DNA of 64,000 nt from CAVUNY01 sp963768585. GTDB taxonomy: Bacteria > Chloroflexota > Anaerolineae > Anaerolineales > Anaerolineaceae. Where the stretch lies: assembly GCA_963768585.1 (NCBI GenBank), contig CAVYIF010000013.1:124001-188000 (forward strand). Direction: 5' to 3'. Below, one piece after another: positions 53,827 to 63,078 of the stretch (position 1 is its first letter; the number at the start of each line of letters is the position of its first letter). Position numbers and translations under genes: made by a program. A model generated the notes under the pieces. The model searched no databases, had not been told where the DNA came from, and saw only the letters and a program-made list of their open reading frames with translations.

Positions 53827-55937
53827 CAGCTAACCACCTTTCGACAGGCTGCTATGATCCGGCCTTCATTCGGAATGGCCTCGTCCTCGAGGATCTCGGC
53901 CCTCGGTACCGGCACATTGGCAGCGGCAACGCGCAGCATTGGGGCATCCAGGTAATCAAAGGCGTTTTCGTTTACCTGCACCATAATCTCATTGATAAAG
54001 CCTGTATTTTCATAGGCTTCACTGACGCATATCAGCCGGCCGGTTTTCTTCACAGAAGTCAGGATGGTTTCGATATCCAGCGGCTTGAGCGTGCGCAGGT
54101 CAACCACTTCCACATCAATGCCTTCCTCTGCCAGCACTTCTGCGGCTGAAAGGGATCTTGATACCATGCGGGAGTAAGTGACCAGGGTAATGTCTTTGCC
54201 GGGACGTTTGATATCTGCCACGCCCAACGGGATGATGTAATCTTCCTCGGGAACCGGACCTTTTTCTTTGTAGAGCATTTTGTGTTCGATAAACATCACC
54301 GGGTTATCATCCCGGATAGCCGCCTTGAGCAGACCTTTGGCATCGTAAGGCGTGGAAGGCATCACCACGTAGATGCCGGGGAAGTGGGTCCACAATGACT
54401 CCAGGCTTTGCGAGTGGTGCGCTGCGATTGCCCGTCCGGCGCCGCCCTCGGTGCGAATAACCATCGGAACACTGGTTTTCCCGCCGAACATGTAGCGGTT
54501 TTTAGCGCCCTGGTTGGCAATTTGATCCATTGCCAAAGGTGTGAAATCGACATACATAATTTCCGCAATCGGGCGCATCCCGGTCATCGCGGCACCTACG
54601 GCGGCACCGCCGATGGTCGCTTCTGAAATGGGCGTGTCAATCACGCGCCACTGGCCGAACTCGTTAAACAAATCTCGGGTCGCGCCGTATGCGCCGCCAT
54701 ACAGGCCGACATCCTCGCCCATGATGAAAACACTCGGATCTTGCGTCATTTCCTCGCGCATCGCTTCCTGGAGGGCCTGAGCGTATGAGATCTGGCGCAT
54801 GCTCGCGCCTTCCGTTTGAATGCGCGCCCGCAACCTGCGGTCGGTTTCATAATCAGCCTGGGTAGACTTAGATGGGGCGTACACATCGGTGTCCACTTCA
54901 GTTGGTTTTGGTTCAGGCGATGCTTCGCTAAACTGCATGGCTGTATCAAGTTTTGCATCTACCGTGTTTTCCATCTCTTCAAACTCGGTCTCGGTCAGCA
55001 TTTTAACCGATCCGAGATTTTCCTTCATCACGGTGATCGGATCGCGTTTTTTCCATTCAGCTTCCTCTTCGCGGGTCCGGTAAGCACGCGGGTCAGAGTG
55101 AGAATGTCCGTACCAACGGTATGTTTTCGCTTCAATCAGGGTAGGACCGTCACCCTTACGGGCTCGCTCCACTGCTTCAGACACTGCTCCGCGCACTGCA
55201 AGGACATCCATTCCATCTACAACCACGCCAGGTATACCATATGCGCAGGCTCGTTTGGCCACATCGGGCAGTTTGGTAACCTTGGCCCAGGGGACTGACA
55301 TACCATACATATTGTTTTCGCAAACAAAGATCACTGGCAGATCCCAGGTCGAAGCCATATTTAACAACTCGTGGAAAGTGCCTTCATTCGCTGCGCCATC
55401 GCCGAAGAAGCACACGACTACGCGGTCGGTTTTCTGCAGCTTCTGGGATAACCCGGCGCCTACCGCTACCGGGATGTTGCCGCCAACGATGCCGGTTGCA
55501 CCCAGGTTGCCGTGTTGCACATCAGCAATGTGCATCGAGCCACCCTTGCCCTTACAGTAGCCCCCGGATTTACCCAGCACTTCAGCCATCATCTTGTTGT
55601 AATGTTCCTGTTTGGCCTCGAGGGTTTTGGCGTAACGGTCACCATGCGCGTGGGCATGACCATGCCCGCGATGGGTACTGGTGATGAAATCATTGTCCTG
55701 CAGGGCTGCAATCGCACCGACGGCCACAGCTTCCTGACCGGCATACAGATGAGAAGCGCCTTTTAATACGGCTTTGCTCAGCAAGTTCGCGATATTGTTT
55801 TCCAGGGCGCGGATTTCCATGACCTGGCGCAGATAGCCAATCAGTTCTTCCTTGGTCAAGCCCTGTTCTTCAATCACTGCCGATACGGCTTCCATTCGAG
55901 AAAGGTTGGATTGTTCCGGTTTTGTGTCGGTGACCAT
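53826..55937 (-). CDS. Fused alpha-beta E1 of a pyruvate/acetoin-type dehydrogenase
   Basis: A 703-residue thiamine diphosphate enzyme joining E1-alpha (about 25-335) and E1-beta (from Met380) in one chain. The TPP motif begins GDGAANEG at residue 179 and closes with ENN. The alpha part has THRGHGHAHAHG and GKGGSMH, and the beta part EDVGLYGGAYGATRDL and RTEGGAGRAIAAHHSQSLE. Most bacteria encode alpha and beta as separate genes or use an AceE type. The substrate may be pyruvate, acetoin or another 2-oxo compound; the operon context favours the end of a polyol pathway. Confidence 0.9.
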   Translation of the reverse strand: MVTDTKPEQSNLSRMEAVSAVIEEQGLTKEELIGYLRQVMEIRALENNIANLLSKAVLKGASHLYAGQEAVAVGAIAALQDNDFITSTHRGHGHAHAHGDRYAKTLEAKQEHYNKMMAEVLGKSGGYCKGKGGSMHIADVQHGNLGATGIVGGNIPVAVGAGLSQKLQKTDRVVVCFFGDGAANEGTFHELLNMASTWDLPVIFVCENNMYGMSVPWAKVTKLPDVAKRACAYGIPGVVVDGMDVLAVRGAVSEAVERARKGDGPTLIEAKTYRWYGHSHSDPRAYRTREEEAEWKKRDPITVMKENLGSVKMLTETEFEEMENTVDAKLDTAMQFSEASPEPKPTEVDTDVYAPSKSTQADYETDRRLRARIQTEGASMRQISYAQALQEAMREEMTQDPSVFIMGEDVGLYGGAYGATRDLFNEFGQWRVIDTPISEATIGGAAVGAAMTGMRPIAEIMYVDFTPLAMDQIANQGAKNRYMFGGKTSVPMVIRTEGGAGRAIAAHHSQSLESLWTHFPGIYVVMPSTPYDAKGLLKAAIRDDNPVMFIEHKMLYKEKGPVPEEDYIIPLGVADIKRPGKDITLVTYSRMVSRSLSAAEVLAEEGIDVEVVDLRTLKPLDIETILTSVKKTGRLICVSEAYENTGFINEIMVQVNENAFDYLDAPMLRVAAANVPVPRAEILEDEAIPNEGRIIAACRKVVS

Positions 55938-56020
55938 AAAATAATCTCCTTGATAAGTTCTTTATTTTGTATTTTGAGGATCGCGCTTACAGTAGAAATC
56001 TGGGGCACGACTCTAAAATC

Positions 56021-56821
56021 TCAGCGCATTTCCTGTCCACCTGTGACGTTGATCGCCTGTCCGGTCATGTAGCCAGCCTGATCTGAGGCAAGGAAAACAA
56101 CGACATTGCAAACATCTTCATAGGTACAGCCTCTTTTCATGGGTACCTGGTCGATATATTTCTTGCGCACTTCCTCTTCCGTGATCTCCCATTTACGTGC
56201 GTACTGCTTGAAAAGGGAATTTGGACCTTCGTTCCATAATGGCGAGTCGAGCAGGTTTCCCGGGCAAATTGCGTTGACGCGCACATTATGATCGGCGAGG
56301 TCAAGTGCGATGCTTTGGGTCAGACCTACCCCTCCAAACTTGGAAGCGGCATAGGCCGAGTTCTTAAAACTGCCTTTTTTGCCCGATTTGGAGTTGATTT
56401 CAAGAATTACGCCTTTATTTTGGGTTTTCATAACCCGCGCGGCATGCTTTGCGCACAAGAAATAACCATACAGGTTGACCTTGATCACAGCCAGCCATTT
56501 TTCAGCCGGAAAATCAGCGATATCTTCGGCAATCAAGATCCCCGCATTAGCCACCAGAATATCCAGCCGGCCAAATTCCTGGATGGTGCGATCCACCATC
56601 GCACGGACCTGTGTCTCGTCAGTTACATCGACCTTGAACCCAAATGCACGCCGGTCGGTAATGGCTGCCGCGGTCTGGTTTGCTTTCTCTTCGTTTAAAT
56701 CTGCCACAACAACGTGGCATCCCTCCTGGGCCAATCGCCAGCAAATAGCCTGGCCCAGTCCTTGTGCGCCGCCCGTTACCAGGGCGACCCTGTCTTGTAA
56801 GATTTTGTCCATGAGGTTCAC
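56021..56821 (-). CDS. srlD: Sorbitol-6-phosphate 2-dehydrogenase (SDR)
   Basis: A 266-residue short-chain dehydrogenase. The cofactor motif is TGGAQGLGQAI and the catalytic residues are in INSKSGKKGS and YAASKFGG. Long stretches match E. coli SrlD: SKFGGVGLTQSIALDLA, VRVNAICPGNLLDSP, YIDQVPMKRGC and INVTGGQ. It oxidises sorbitol 6-phosphate to fructose 6-phosphate with NAD. The initial MNLMD offers an alternative start at Met4. Neighbours (MDR and aldolase) fit a sugar alcohol route. Confidence 0.85.
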   Translation of the reverse strand: MNLMDKILQDRVALVTGGAQGLGQAICWRLAQEGCHVVVADLNEEKANQTAAAITDRRAFGFKVDVTDETQVRAMVDRTIQEFGRLDILVANAGILIAEDIADFPAEKWLAVIKVNLYGYFLCAKHAARVMKTQNKGVILEINSKSGKKGSFKNSAYAASKFGGVGLTQSIALDLADHNVRVNAICPGNLLDSPLWNEGPNSLFKQYARKWEITEEEVRKKYIDQVPMKRGCTYEDVCNVVVFLASDQAGYMTGQAINVTGGQEMR

Positions 56822-56879
56822 TTCTTTTTGTCAGGTGCGGACCGCTGTAAGGTCCGCGTATAGAGATTATAGATCAGTT

Positions 56880-58589
56880 TCATGGCAGCATTACACGTAA
56901 AAATTCAGCTTCTGCCTCATTGGTCCATTCTTCACGCTCATTCAACAGTGCATAAACTGAGGGCAGTTTATCCTTCAGTTCAGCCAAAGTGGTGAGAGGA
57001 AAGTCTTTGATGTTGGGGTAAATGACAACTTTGCCTGGAAGTGCGGCGTCTTTGACGGCTTTCAATCCGTCTTTAGCTGCCGCAAGGGAGCCAATGGCGG
57101 ATACCGAACGATTAGGCGATAGTTCGCTGGAATAGGTTTTATCCAATACCATAAGCATATCGTCCATCACGGAGGCCGAATGTCCAATCACGCGTGTATT
57201 CTTCAAATAGGTGTCGCTCAGATCCAGACCTGCCATTGTCCCGCGGGCCACACCGGCAAACACATTCATCAGACCATTCGGGGCAAGGAGCGTGGCAGAA
57301 TCTGAAATCACAGCCGGAACTGGCGCCATAACCACGATATTGTCGAAACCAGTCTGTTTGAATGGGGCGATGCCCGCCTGGTACTCATCTTTATTCATTG
57401 GATTCAGGCAGATGAATTCGATTCCCTTCTCCTCTGCCTGTTTGGCAAAAGTCGCTTTGAGTTCGCCCAGGCGCATATCGCTGACATCAGAGCATACGAT
57501 GGTCTTGGGGGGATTGTTGAAATCGACTGCTCGCTGCACGTGCATGCGTCCCATTGGGCCGCCTGCGCCCACAAACAACGACCTGCCGCCTGTTTTGAGA
57601 TTTGCAGCAATTGGATGTTCGCTGTAGGCTTTGGCGATATCCAGCCCGGTGCTGCCGATGTACAACCAGCGGTGATAATGGATGCGGCCTACATCGACAT
57701 TGGTCCTGCGCGGCATCGCTTTCTGAGCCATGATTGCCAGGATGCCAAACTGGTCCAGATAGGGACTGACTTTTTCGATTAAATCAGGGTCGGCGCCCAA
57801 CACGACGATATCGTCGGCAAATTCAACCGGGAGCTTTGATAAATCCGGCACCTCGACAACTTCAATATTGAGTGAGGCTGCCTTTTCTTTTACCCAGCCG
57901 GCAAACGGTTCTGGGACGTCGGTTAGCAGGACACGATCCGGATGTGCGTCCGCATCGAATCCGGAACCGATCGTAAAGGGCCGGGTATCACCTGCACCAA
58001 TGATCCACAACGTACCGCCTGGTTTCAAAGCCGACCGATATTCAAGCGAATAAGCCGCAACCACACAGGCCCAGGGTTCGGCCAGACCGATTTCAGCGTA
58101 ACCTCGCTCAGGCTTTACAAATATGAGGTTGTTGCCGTGATCGTTGTCGTAGAATTCGCGACCGATGACTGTATACTGCGACAGACCACCTTGAAACCAG
58201 TAACCATATGCCAGTGAACGGCCTTTATAGAAAATTTCCGGTTCCATCGAAAGGCGATCACCCACCTTATACCGGTCGCGCAGATTTTCGCCGACACCGA
58301 TTACGGTCATCGAGACTTCATGCCCCAGTACTACCGGATCGGTTTTCATATCCTGGTAAATTCGGGGGTGATTTTGCCCTTGATTGATCACCTTGATATC
58401 CGAAAAACATAGTCCACAAGCGTCATGCCGAATGAGCAGTTCATCTGGACCATAAGTGGGAAAAGGTACATCAATCATTTTGCCATCTTTGCCCATGTTT
58501 TCCAGGCCTGACCCATAAAGCGGCCATAAGTGGTATTTTTCAGGCAAAGGTCCAGCACTACGTTGATATTCTTCAAATTTATCAGTCAC
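56880..58589 (-). CDS. Long zinc-type alcohol dehydrogenase (MDR) with two Rossmann-like segments
   Basis: A 569-residue medium-chain dehydrogenase, far longer than the usual 340-400. The N-terminal GroES-like domain has ACGLCFSDIK and GHEVSMTVIGVGENLRDRYKVGD. Two glycine-rich nucleotide-fold starts occur: LWIIGAGDTRPFTIGSG (about 195-215) and SLFVGAGGPMGRMHVQRA (about 340-360). It resembles L-sorbose-1-phosphate reductases and threonine/sorbitol dehydrogenases in part. With the SrlD-like gene next to it, a ketose-phosphate/polyol-phosphate reaction is likely, but no exact substrate can be fixed. Confidence 0.7.
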   Translation of the reverse strand: MTDKFEEYQRSAGPLPEKYHLWPLYGSGLENMGKDGKMIDVPFPTYGPDELLIRHDACGLCFSDIKVINQGQNHPRIYQDMKTDPVVLGHEVSMTVIGVGENLRDRYKVGDRLSMEPEIFYKGRSLAYGYWFQGGLSQYTVIGREFYDNDHGNNLIFVKPERGYAEIGLAEPWACVVAAYSLEYRSALKPGGTLWIIGAGDTRPFTIGSGFDADAHPDRVLLTDVPEPFAGWVKEKAASLNIEVVEVPDLSKLPVEFADDIVVLGADPDLIEKVSPYLDQFGILAIMAQKAMPRRTNVDVGRIHYHRWLYIGSTGLDIAKAYSEHPIAANLKTGGRSLFVGAGGPMGRMHVQRAVDFNNPPKTIVCSDVSDMRLGELKATFAKQAEEKGIEFICLNPMNKDEYQAGIAPFKQTGFDNIVVMAPVPAVISDSATLLAPNGLMNVFAGVARGTMAGLDLSDTYLKNTRVIGHSASVMDDMLMVLDKTYSSELSPNRSVSAIGSLAAAKDGLKAVKDAALPGKVVIYPNIKDFPLTTLAELKDKLPSVYALLNEREEWTNEAEAEFLRVMLP

Positions 58590-58657
58590 AGCTACCTCCT
58601 AAATAAACGGATGCGAAGGTTGTCGGTAGACAACTTTGTTTACGATTTCCAGGTGGA

Positions 58658-60004
58658 TTATCTGGAAATCAAAAATTCATTAGGCGGCGTGGTTGGCGAC
58701 ATCGCCTTGATTTTTTCATATGATAGCCGGTCAGGACCTGTCTGCCGTCCGATGCGGATATAGAAGGCGTTTCGATCGCGGCGCAGGGAGAAATGCGATT
58801 TCGCCCATTCGCTCTGGTATCCCAAACCCAATGCACGCTGCATCACCGTATGCCCGTAGATAAAATAGGCCCCATCCATAAATGCATTCCGTAAGGGAGC
58901 CAGTTCAGGCTGGTCAAAATCGTCTACCAACTTTTGACCGAATGAATTCATTTCGGTGCCAATATTCAATGGAAGATCCAGTTTCTTTGCAAGGTCGACA
59001 ACCTTGTATAAATTTTCCACTTTTTTCTGCCGGATGTCTGGATCGGCAATGTTCCAATTGCGGTCGGGAATAATGTTGAGTGCAGCAACCCCTTTTGCGA
59101 TGAGCAGGTTGAGCAGTTCTTCGATATCCTGTTCGCCTTTCAAGGTGCCGTCTAACCAGGCAGCACAGGGCAGGGCCTGGCTGGCAACGATCAATTGGTT
59201 AACTTCATCGACGGATGGAAATGTATCGGGGCCTGGCTGGGTGTATCCGATACCGCCTCGCTTCATCAATTTAGCGCGGACCGTATTCTGGAATACAGGC
59301 ACGTTGCCGATCTGAGCGGTGATCTGCTCTGCGGGTTGTTTTAGCTTTTCGGCCCAAAAAGGAACCGGGTTGTCCAATTGATCTGAGGCGGCTTTTGTGT
59401 ACGCAGCCAGAAGATGGCGCTCGGTGGCGTTTCCAGCCGGGGTCAGCGGCAGCACATCCTGATCGTAATCAATCATGACTGGTTCCAGGTATGCATTGAT
59501 TCTCTGGACCATGGCCCGGTTGCGCTCTTCGGCCCGCCCGCGCATATCCGCGAGGATGGGCGCTGCCGCGACTGGCGCCTGGCTGGAGGTAAAACCGATG
59601 CCCATATAATAAAGCACGCCAGGTTCGCCTGGTGAATTGATCTCGCGCGTGGCAAATTCAGGGAGATACACACGCGATTCTAAAGCAGCACTGCCTCGTA
59701 TGCCGACGGTCAAACAGGCATCCAGGAATTCATCCACGGCATCCAGCACATCAAAATCTACCATCCCCAGCAGTGCAAAGCCTCGCTTTTTTGCCATCCA
59801 TGCCAGTGCGCTGGGTGAATATCCATAGGCATTGAAGGAGAAAAAGGTATGACAGTGCATATTTGCCACTTCCTTTTCCGGTTCAAGCTTTATCGCCCCA
59901 TTACGTGCAAGCGCGTTCAGCTCGTTCAATGCTTTTGACCGCTCGGACAAGGAAAAACTGTTCAGTTGGGCTTCTAGCTCAGAAACATTAATTGATGAGG
60001 TCAT
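58658..60004 (-). CDS. PHP-domain protein of the polyol operon
   Basis: A 448-residue protein starting at the ATG at 60004, nine bases after AGGA. The PHP phosphoesterase motif HCHTFFSFNAYGYSPSALAW is near residue 50, followed by LLGMVDFDVLD, with later candidate metal residues in NIGTEMNSFGQKLVDDF. PHP domains bind up to three metal ions and hydrolyse phosphate esters. It may therefore remove phosphate from a pathway intermediate. The family role is unknown; the operon position suggests carbohydrate-phosphate metabolism. Confidence 0.75.
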   Translation of the reverse strand: MTSSINVSELEAQLNSFSLSERSKALNELNALARNGAIKLEPEKEVANMHCHTFFSFNAYGYSPSALAWMAKKRGFALLGMVDFDVLDAVDEFLDACLTVGIRGSAALESRVYLPEFATREINSPGEPGVLYYMGIGFTSSQAPVAAAPILADMRGRAEERNRAMVQRINAYLEPVMIDYDQDVLPLTPAGNATERHLLAAYTKAASDQLDNPVPFWAEKLKQPAEQITAQIGNVPVFQNTVRAKLMKRGGIGYTQPGPDTFPSVDEVNQLIVASQALPCAAWLDGTLKGEQDIEELLNLLIAKGVAALNIIPDRNWNIADPDIRQKKVENLYKVVDLAKKLDLPLNIGTEMNSFGQKLVDDFDQPELAPLRNAFMDGAYFIYGHTVMQRALGLGYQSEWAKSHFSLRRDRNAFYIRIGRQTGPDRLSYEKIKAMSPTTPPNEFLISR

Positions 60005-60062
60005 TATCCAATTTCCTGGTGTTTCGAAGGTCATCGATCAAAACATAACTTGAATCTGAAAA

Positions 60063-60788
60063 TCAGGCTTCCGTCATATCAAAATACAGTTCTTCCAGTG
60101 AATTGACCACGCCAGGCGCGCCGAAGAGCGGTAAAGCCCGCGTGCGCATCACATTACTCAGGTCCCGCACTGCTTTACGATCCAGTTCTTTCACGCCGCC
60201 GGCCTGGATTGCCATGATCACCGAATGGGCGGTAGATTCCAGCTCTTCAACGTTCAGCATGGTCCATACAATGTCGCCCCGGGTCATGGTAACCAGACCG
60301 TGATTTTCCATGATGAAATTGTTATAGCGCGGCAGGTAGGGACCAAAATTTTCGGCCAGTTCTTCGGTCAGCGGCTCGGCGTAAGGCACAACCGGCACCG
60401 GTCCGATTTCAATGGTGGTTTCCGGGAACAATGGACGCATCAGCCAATTTTTCCCTTTATTTATCGCCAACGCGCAGGCGGCCGCCGGGTGGCAGTGGAT
60501 GATGGAAACAATATCCGGTCGTTCCTTATAGAATTTTAAATACATCGGGGTTTCACCGGTTGGACGGCGGCTTCCTTCAATGACCTCTCCTTTGAGGTTG
60601 ATGAAGACCACATCCTCAGCTTGCACGACGCCTTTGTTTAGCTTGGTTGGCGTGATCAGCACCAAATCGTCTTCCAGTTTCCAGGCCAGATTACCGCCAT
60701 GACTGGTCACATACAATTTTTGAGCCAGTTGATGACAGACCTCGATGAAGCTGTCGACATTCGCTTTATATTTATCGCGTAATAACAT
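60063..60788 (-). CDS. Class II aldolase/adducin family protein
   Basis: A 241-residue zinc aldolase. The ATG at 60788 follows AAGGA and gives the family N-terminus (YVTSHGGNLAWKL). Metal ligands are in IHCHPAAACAL and ENHGLVT. Relatives include fuculose-, rhamnulose- and ribulose-phosphate aldolases and epimerases. It would cleave a ketose phosphate to dihydroxyacetone phosphate and an aldehyde, or act as an epimerase. Confidence 0.85.
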   Translation of the reverse strand: MLLRDKYKANVDSFIEVCHQLAQKLYVTSHGGNLAWKLEDDLVLITPTKLNKGVVQAEDVVFINLKGEVIEGSRRPTGETPMYLKFYKERPDIVSIIHCHPAAACALAINKGKNWLMRPLFPETTIEIGPVPVVPYAEPLTEELAENFGPYLPRYNNFIMENHGLVTMTRGDIVWTMLNVEELESTAHSVIMAIQAGGVKELDRKAVRDLSNVMRTRALPLFGAPGVVNSLEELYFDMTEA

Positions 60789-60866
60789 ATGGGCATCCTT
60801 TTCTAGGTTGTAGTTTTTCGGCTGCAAGATCGTAAGCGGCGATGCGGCGGTCAGACCGTTTATTGG

Positions 60867-62111
60867 CTACGGTTCCATTCCTAAAATTCGTACCAGTTTG
60901 CTTGCGGTAAAACGGTTGCGCTGATAATGCGCGTACGTCAGCGCCTCCTGGACCTCTTCGTCCGTCAGGTTCAATTCGGCGGGTTGGGTAGCCCCACCGG
61001 CCTGAAGGATCAAATTTTCCATTTGCTCCGGTCCGGGCACATTGTTTGCCAACGCTTGAATCTCCTCCCAATGCTCCAGGATGCGCGCTTTTAAAAGATC
61101 GTATTCCTTTGCAGTCATATCGAGGAATGGGGCCTGTTCGATGATTAGTTTGTCGGCAAGCGGCCCATAAACCTGTCGAATACGGGCAACCTCTTGCGCA
61201 CGGTTGGGTAGGATACTGGCTTGTAACCGCCGGGCAGCTTCAGCACGGTCGATCTGGCGCAATCTTTCGTATAGATTAGCTATCAGAACTGAACACAAGG
61301 CAACCTTGGCGCCGTGTAAAACAGCCGGACGACCTTCTCGCAGCAGTTTCATCTCCAGAAAGTGAGACATGTAATGCTCGGCTCCGGAGGCTGGGCGAGA
61401 ATTGCGGAAATCAAGCATGCAGAGACCCGAGTCGACCAGGGCGGAAACCAGCTTTTCAATTCCAGAGGGGGAAGCCTGTCCGATTTCTGTGGCCGCATCC
61501 GTACAGGCATTCAATGTTTTTCGCACGCGCCGGGCAATATCCGCACTATACGGTTCATCCCAGACGAGGGAACCGAGCTTCCAGTCGGCCAGGGCAATCG
61601 CCTTACCCAGGATGTCTCCAAACCCGGCTGCGATCATCGTCTGAGGGGCATTAACCAGGGTTGGCAAATCTGCGATGACTGCCACCGGCGGCTGGGCAAC
61701 CACCGTCAGCTTCATTTGGCCAACCACAAGCGATGCGCTGGGTGAGGTATATCCATCTACGGATGGGGCAGTCGGCAGCGAAATGAAGGGCCGCCGGTTG
61801 CGGTGACTGGCAAAACGGGTGATATCGGTCAGCGTGCCGGAGCCTACCGCCAGATATGTGCGTTCCAGCGGATCAGCCTGTAATAAAACCTGGAAGATGA
61901 AAGCTTCATTGGGAATCACGACCGCATCCTGAAAGACCACTGATTTGACATCCCAACCACGAGTTGTCAGGGCGCTTTCGATTGCCTGCCCAAGCGCGGC
62001 ATACGTGTTTTGGTCTGCCACCATCAAGAAATGTTTCATATGTTGAGTTTGGCAGTATTGGATCAACTGATCAATGGCATTATCGCCGACGTAAAGGTGA
62101 ATGTCAGTCAC
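60867..62111 (-). CDS. araM: sn-Glycerol-1-phosphate dehydrogenase-like protein (EgsA/AraM)
   Basis: A 414-residue iron-type dehydrogenase. Signature GSGTLTDITRFASHR and SLPTAPSVDGYTSPSAS are those of glycerol-1-phosphate dehydrogenase. Metal ligands are likely Asp and His in AGFGDILGK and EHYMSHFLE. Archaeal EgsA makes the lipid backbone; bacterial AraM in Bacillus makes G1P for heptaprenylglyceryl phosphate. In this catabolic operon it may run the other way, or act on another polyol phosphate. It overlaps the DeoR stop by four bases (ATGA). Confidence 0.83.
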   Translation of the reverse strand: MTDIHLYVGDNAIDQLIQYCQTQHMKHFLMVADQNTYAALGQAIESALTTRGWDVKSVVFQDAVVIPNEAFIFQVLLQADPLERTYLAVGSGTLTDITRFASHRNRRPFISLPTAPSVDGYTSPSASLVVGQMKLTVVAQPPVAVIADLPTLVNAPQTMIAAGFGDILGKAIALADWKLGSLVWDEPYSADIARRVRKTLNACTDAATEIGQASPSGIEKLVSALVDSGLCMLDFRNSRPASGAEHYMSHFLEMKLLREGRPAVLHGAKVALCSVLIANLYERLRQIDRAEAARRLQASILPNRAQEVARIRQVYGPLADKLIIEQAPFLDMTAKEYDLLKARILEHWEEIQALANNVPGPEQMENLILQAGGATQPAELNLTDEEVQEALTYAHYQRNRFTASKLVRILGMEP

Positions 62112-62923
62112 GATGCTTGTTCCAGTTCTGTTTTTTTAAGTTTATTGGTTAGATTTGTCTCGCCACACAGCGTGAAGGCAGCACCAGCAGTTGTAAGCAT
62201 CGCTTGCCATTCCGAGGACAGGTTGTTGTCTGAATATATATGGCTGACCTGTTCAATTCGCGCGCAGTGAGTCAGGTCGACCTTGCCAAATTTGCTCGAG
62301 TCGATCAGCGCTACCAGGCGACCTGCGGATGCGATCATGGTACTCTTGAACTGAGCTTCAAGAATATCCACCTCGGTTAACCCCGCTTCTATCGAGAATC
62401 CGCTGGAGGAAATGAAGGCTGTTTTCATATGCAGGTCGTGCAAGATATGTTCGCCGGTGGGTCGGGTAATTGCAGAGCCGTCCGGGCGCAGGATACCTCC
62501 CAGAAGGATCACCGTGTTAGATGGGTTGCGGGCAAGTTCGCGGCCAATATCGATACCGTTGGTGATGATCGTCAGATTGCGACGATCCTGGAGAAAATGG
62601 GCCATATGAAAAACGGTTGTGCTGGCATCAAATAGGACCGAATCGCCATCTGCAACCAATCCGGCTGCTATCCGTGCGATGTTTTGCTTTGCGGACTGGT
62701 TCATCTGGGCACGGGCGGTATAGGCCGGGCTCACTCCTCGGTCCTCGCTTGGAATTCCTCCGCCCCAAACCCTAGTCAGCTGACCGGCAGCCGCCAAAGC
62801 CCGCAGATCATTCCGTATTGTCCCTTCCGACACCTCCAATAATATGGCGAGGTCAGGTACCCGAATACCGGGCTGTTCGCGAAGGACATTCATGAGTTGG
62901 AATCTTCGTTCAAATGCAGTCAA
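62108..62923 (-). CDS. DeoR-family transcriptional repressor
   Basis: A 271-residue regulator. The DeoR helix-turn-helix is at residues 5-60 (RFQLMNVLREQPGIRVPDLA, EGTIRNDLRAL), with the C-terminal sugar-phosphate sensor domain (DSVLFDASTTVFHMA, LLGGILR, DSSKFGKVDL). Such proteins release DNA when a phosphorylated sugar binds. It is first in the operon through 52444. Three repeats in its promoter are probable operators, giving autoregulation. Confidence 0.9.
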   Translation of the reverse strand: MTAFERRFQLMNVLREQPGIRVPDLAILLEVSEGTIRNDLRALAAAGQLTRVWGGGIPSEDRGVSPAYTARAQMNQSAKQNIARIAAGLVADGDSVLFDASTTVFHMAHFLQDRRNLTIITNGIDIGRELARNPSNTVILLGGILRPDGSAITRPTGEHILHDLHMKTAFISSSGFSIEAGLTEVDILEAQFKSTMIASAGRLVALIDSSKFGKVDLTHCARIEQVSHIYSDNNLSSEWQAMLTTAGAAFTLCGETNLTNKLKKTELEQAS

Positions 62924-62937
62924 TTTCTACTTCTTCT

Positions 62938-63005
62938 TTGTTGAAAACTGTCAAATATTGTTGAATTCTAGTGAAAATGATAAGGTGTTTGTTGAATTTT
63001 GTCAA
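62938..63005. promoter_or_regulatory. Three direct repeats, likely DeoR operators
   Basis: The motif TTGTTGAA-N3-TGTCAA occurs exactly at 62938-62954 and 62989-63005 and in degenerate form at 62958-62975 (TTGTTGAATTCTAGTGAA). The copy at 62989 covers the -35. Repeated sites allow looping by a tetrameric DeoR. Confidence 0.7.
62977..63005 (-). promoter_or_regulatory. Promoter of the DeoR-polyol operon
   Basis: On the minus strand: -35 TTGACA (63000-63005), 17-base spacer, -10 TATCAT (62977-62982). This is a near-consensus sigma-70-type promoter lying inside the operator repeats. Confidence 0.82.
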
Positions 63006-63078
63006 TGCGTAGATGTCTGGATTTTCCAATCCCTTAGTGATAAACCAAAAAGCAGGGGCAAAGCCAAAAATAATCCCC

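Noticed and set aside
63006..63078. Terminator after the Ldh2-like gene
   Set aside because: Only a four-base GGGG/CCCC stem is possible; too weak to call.
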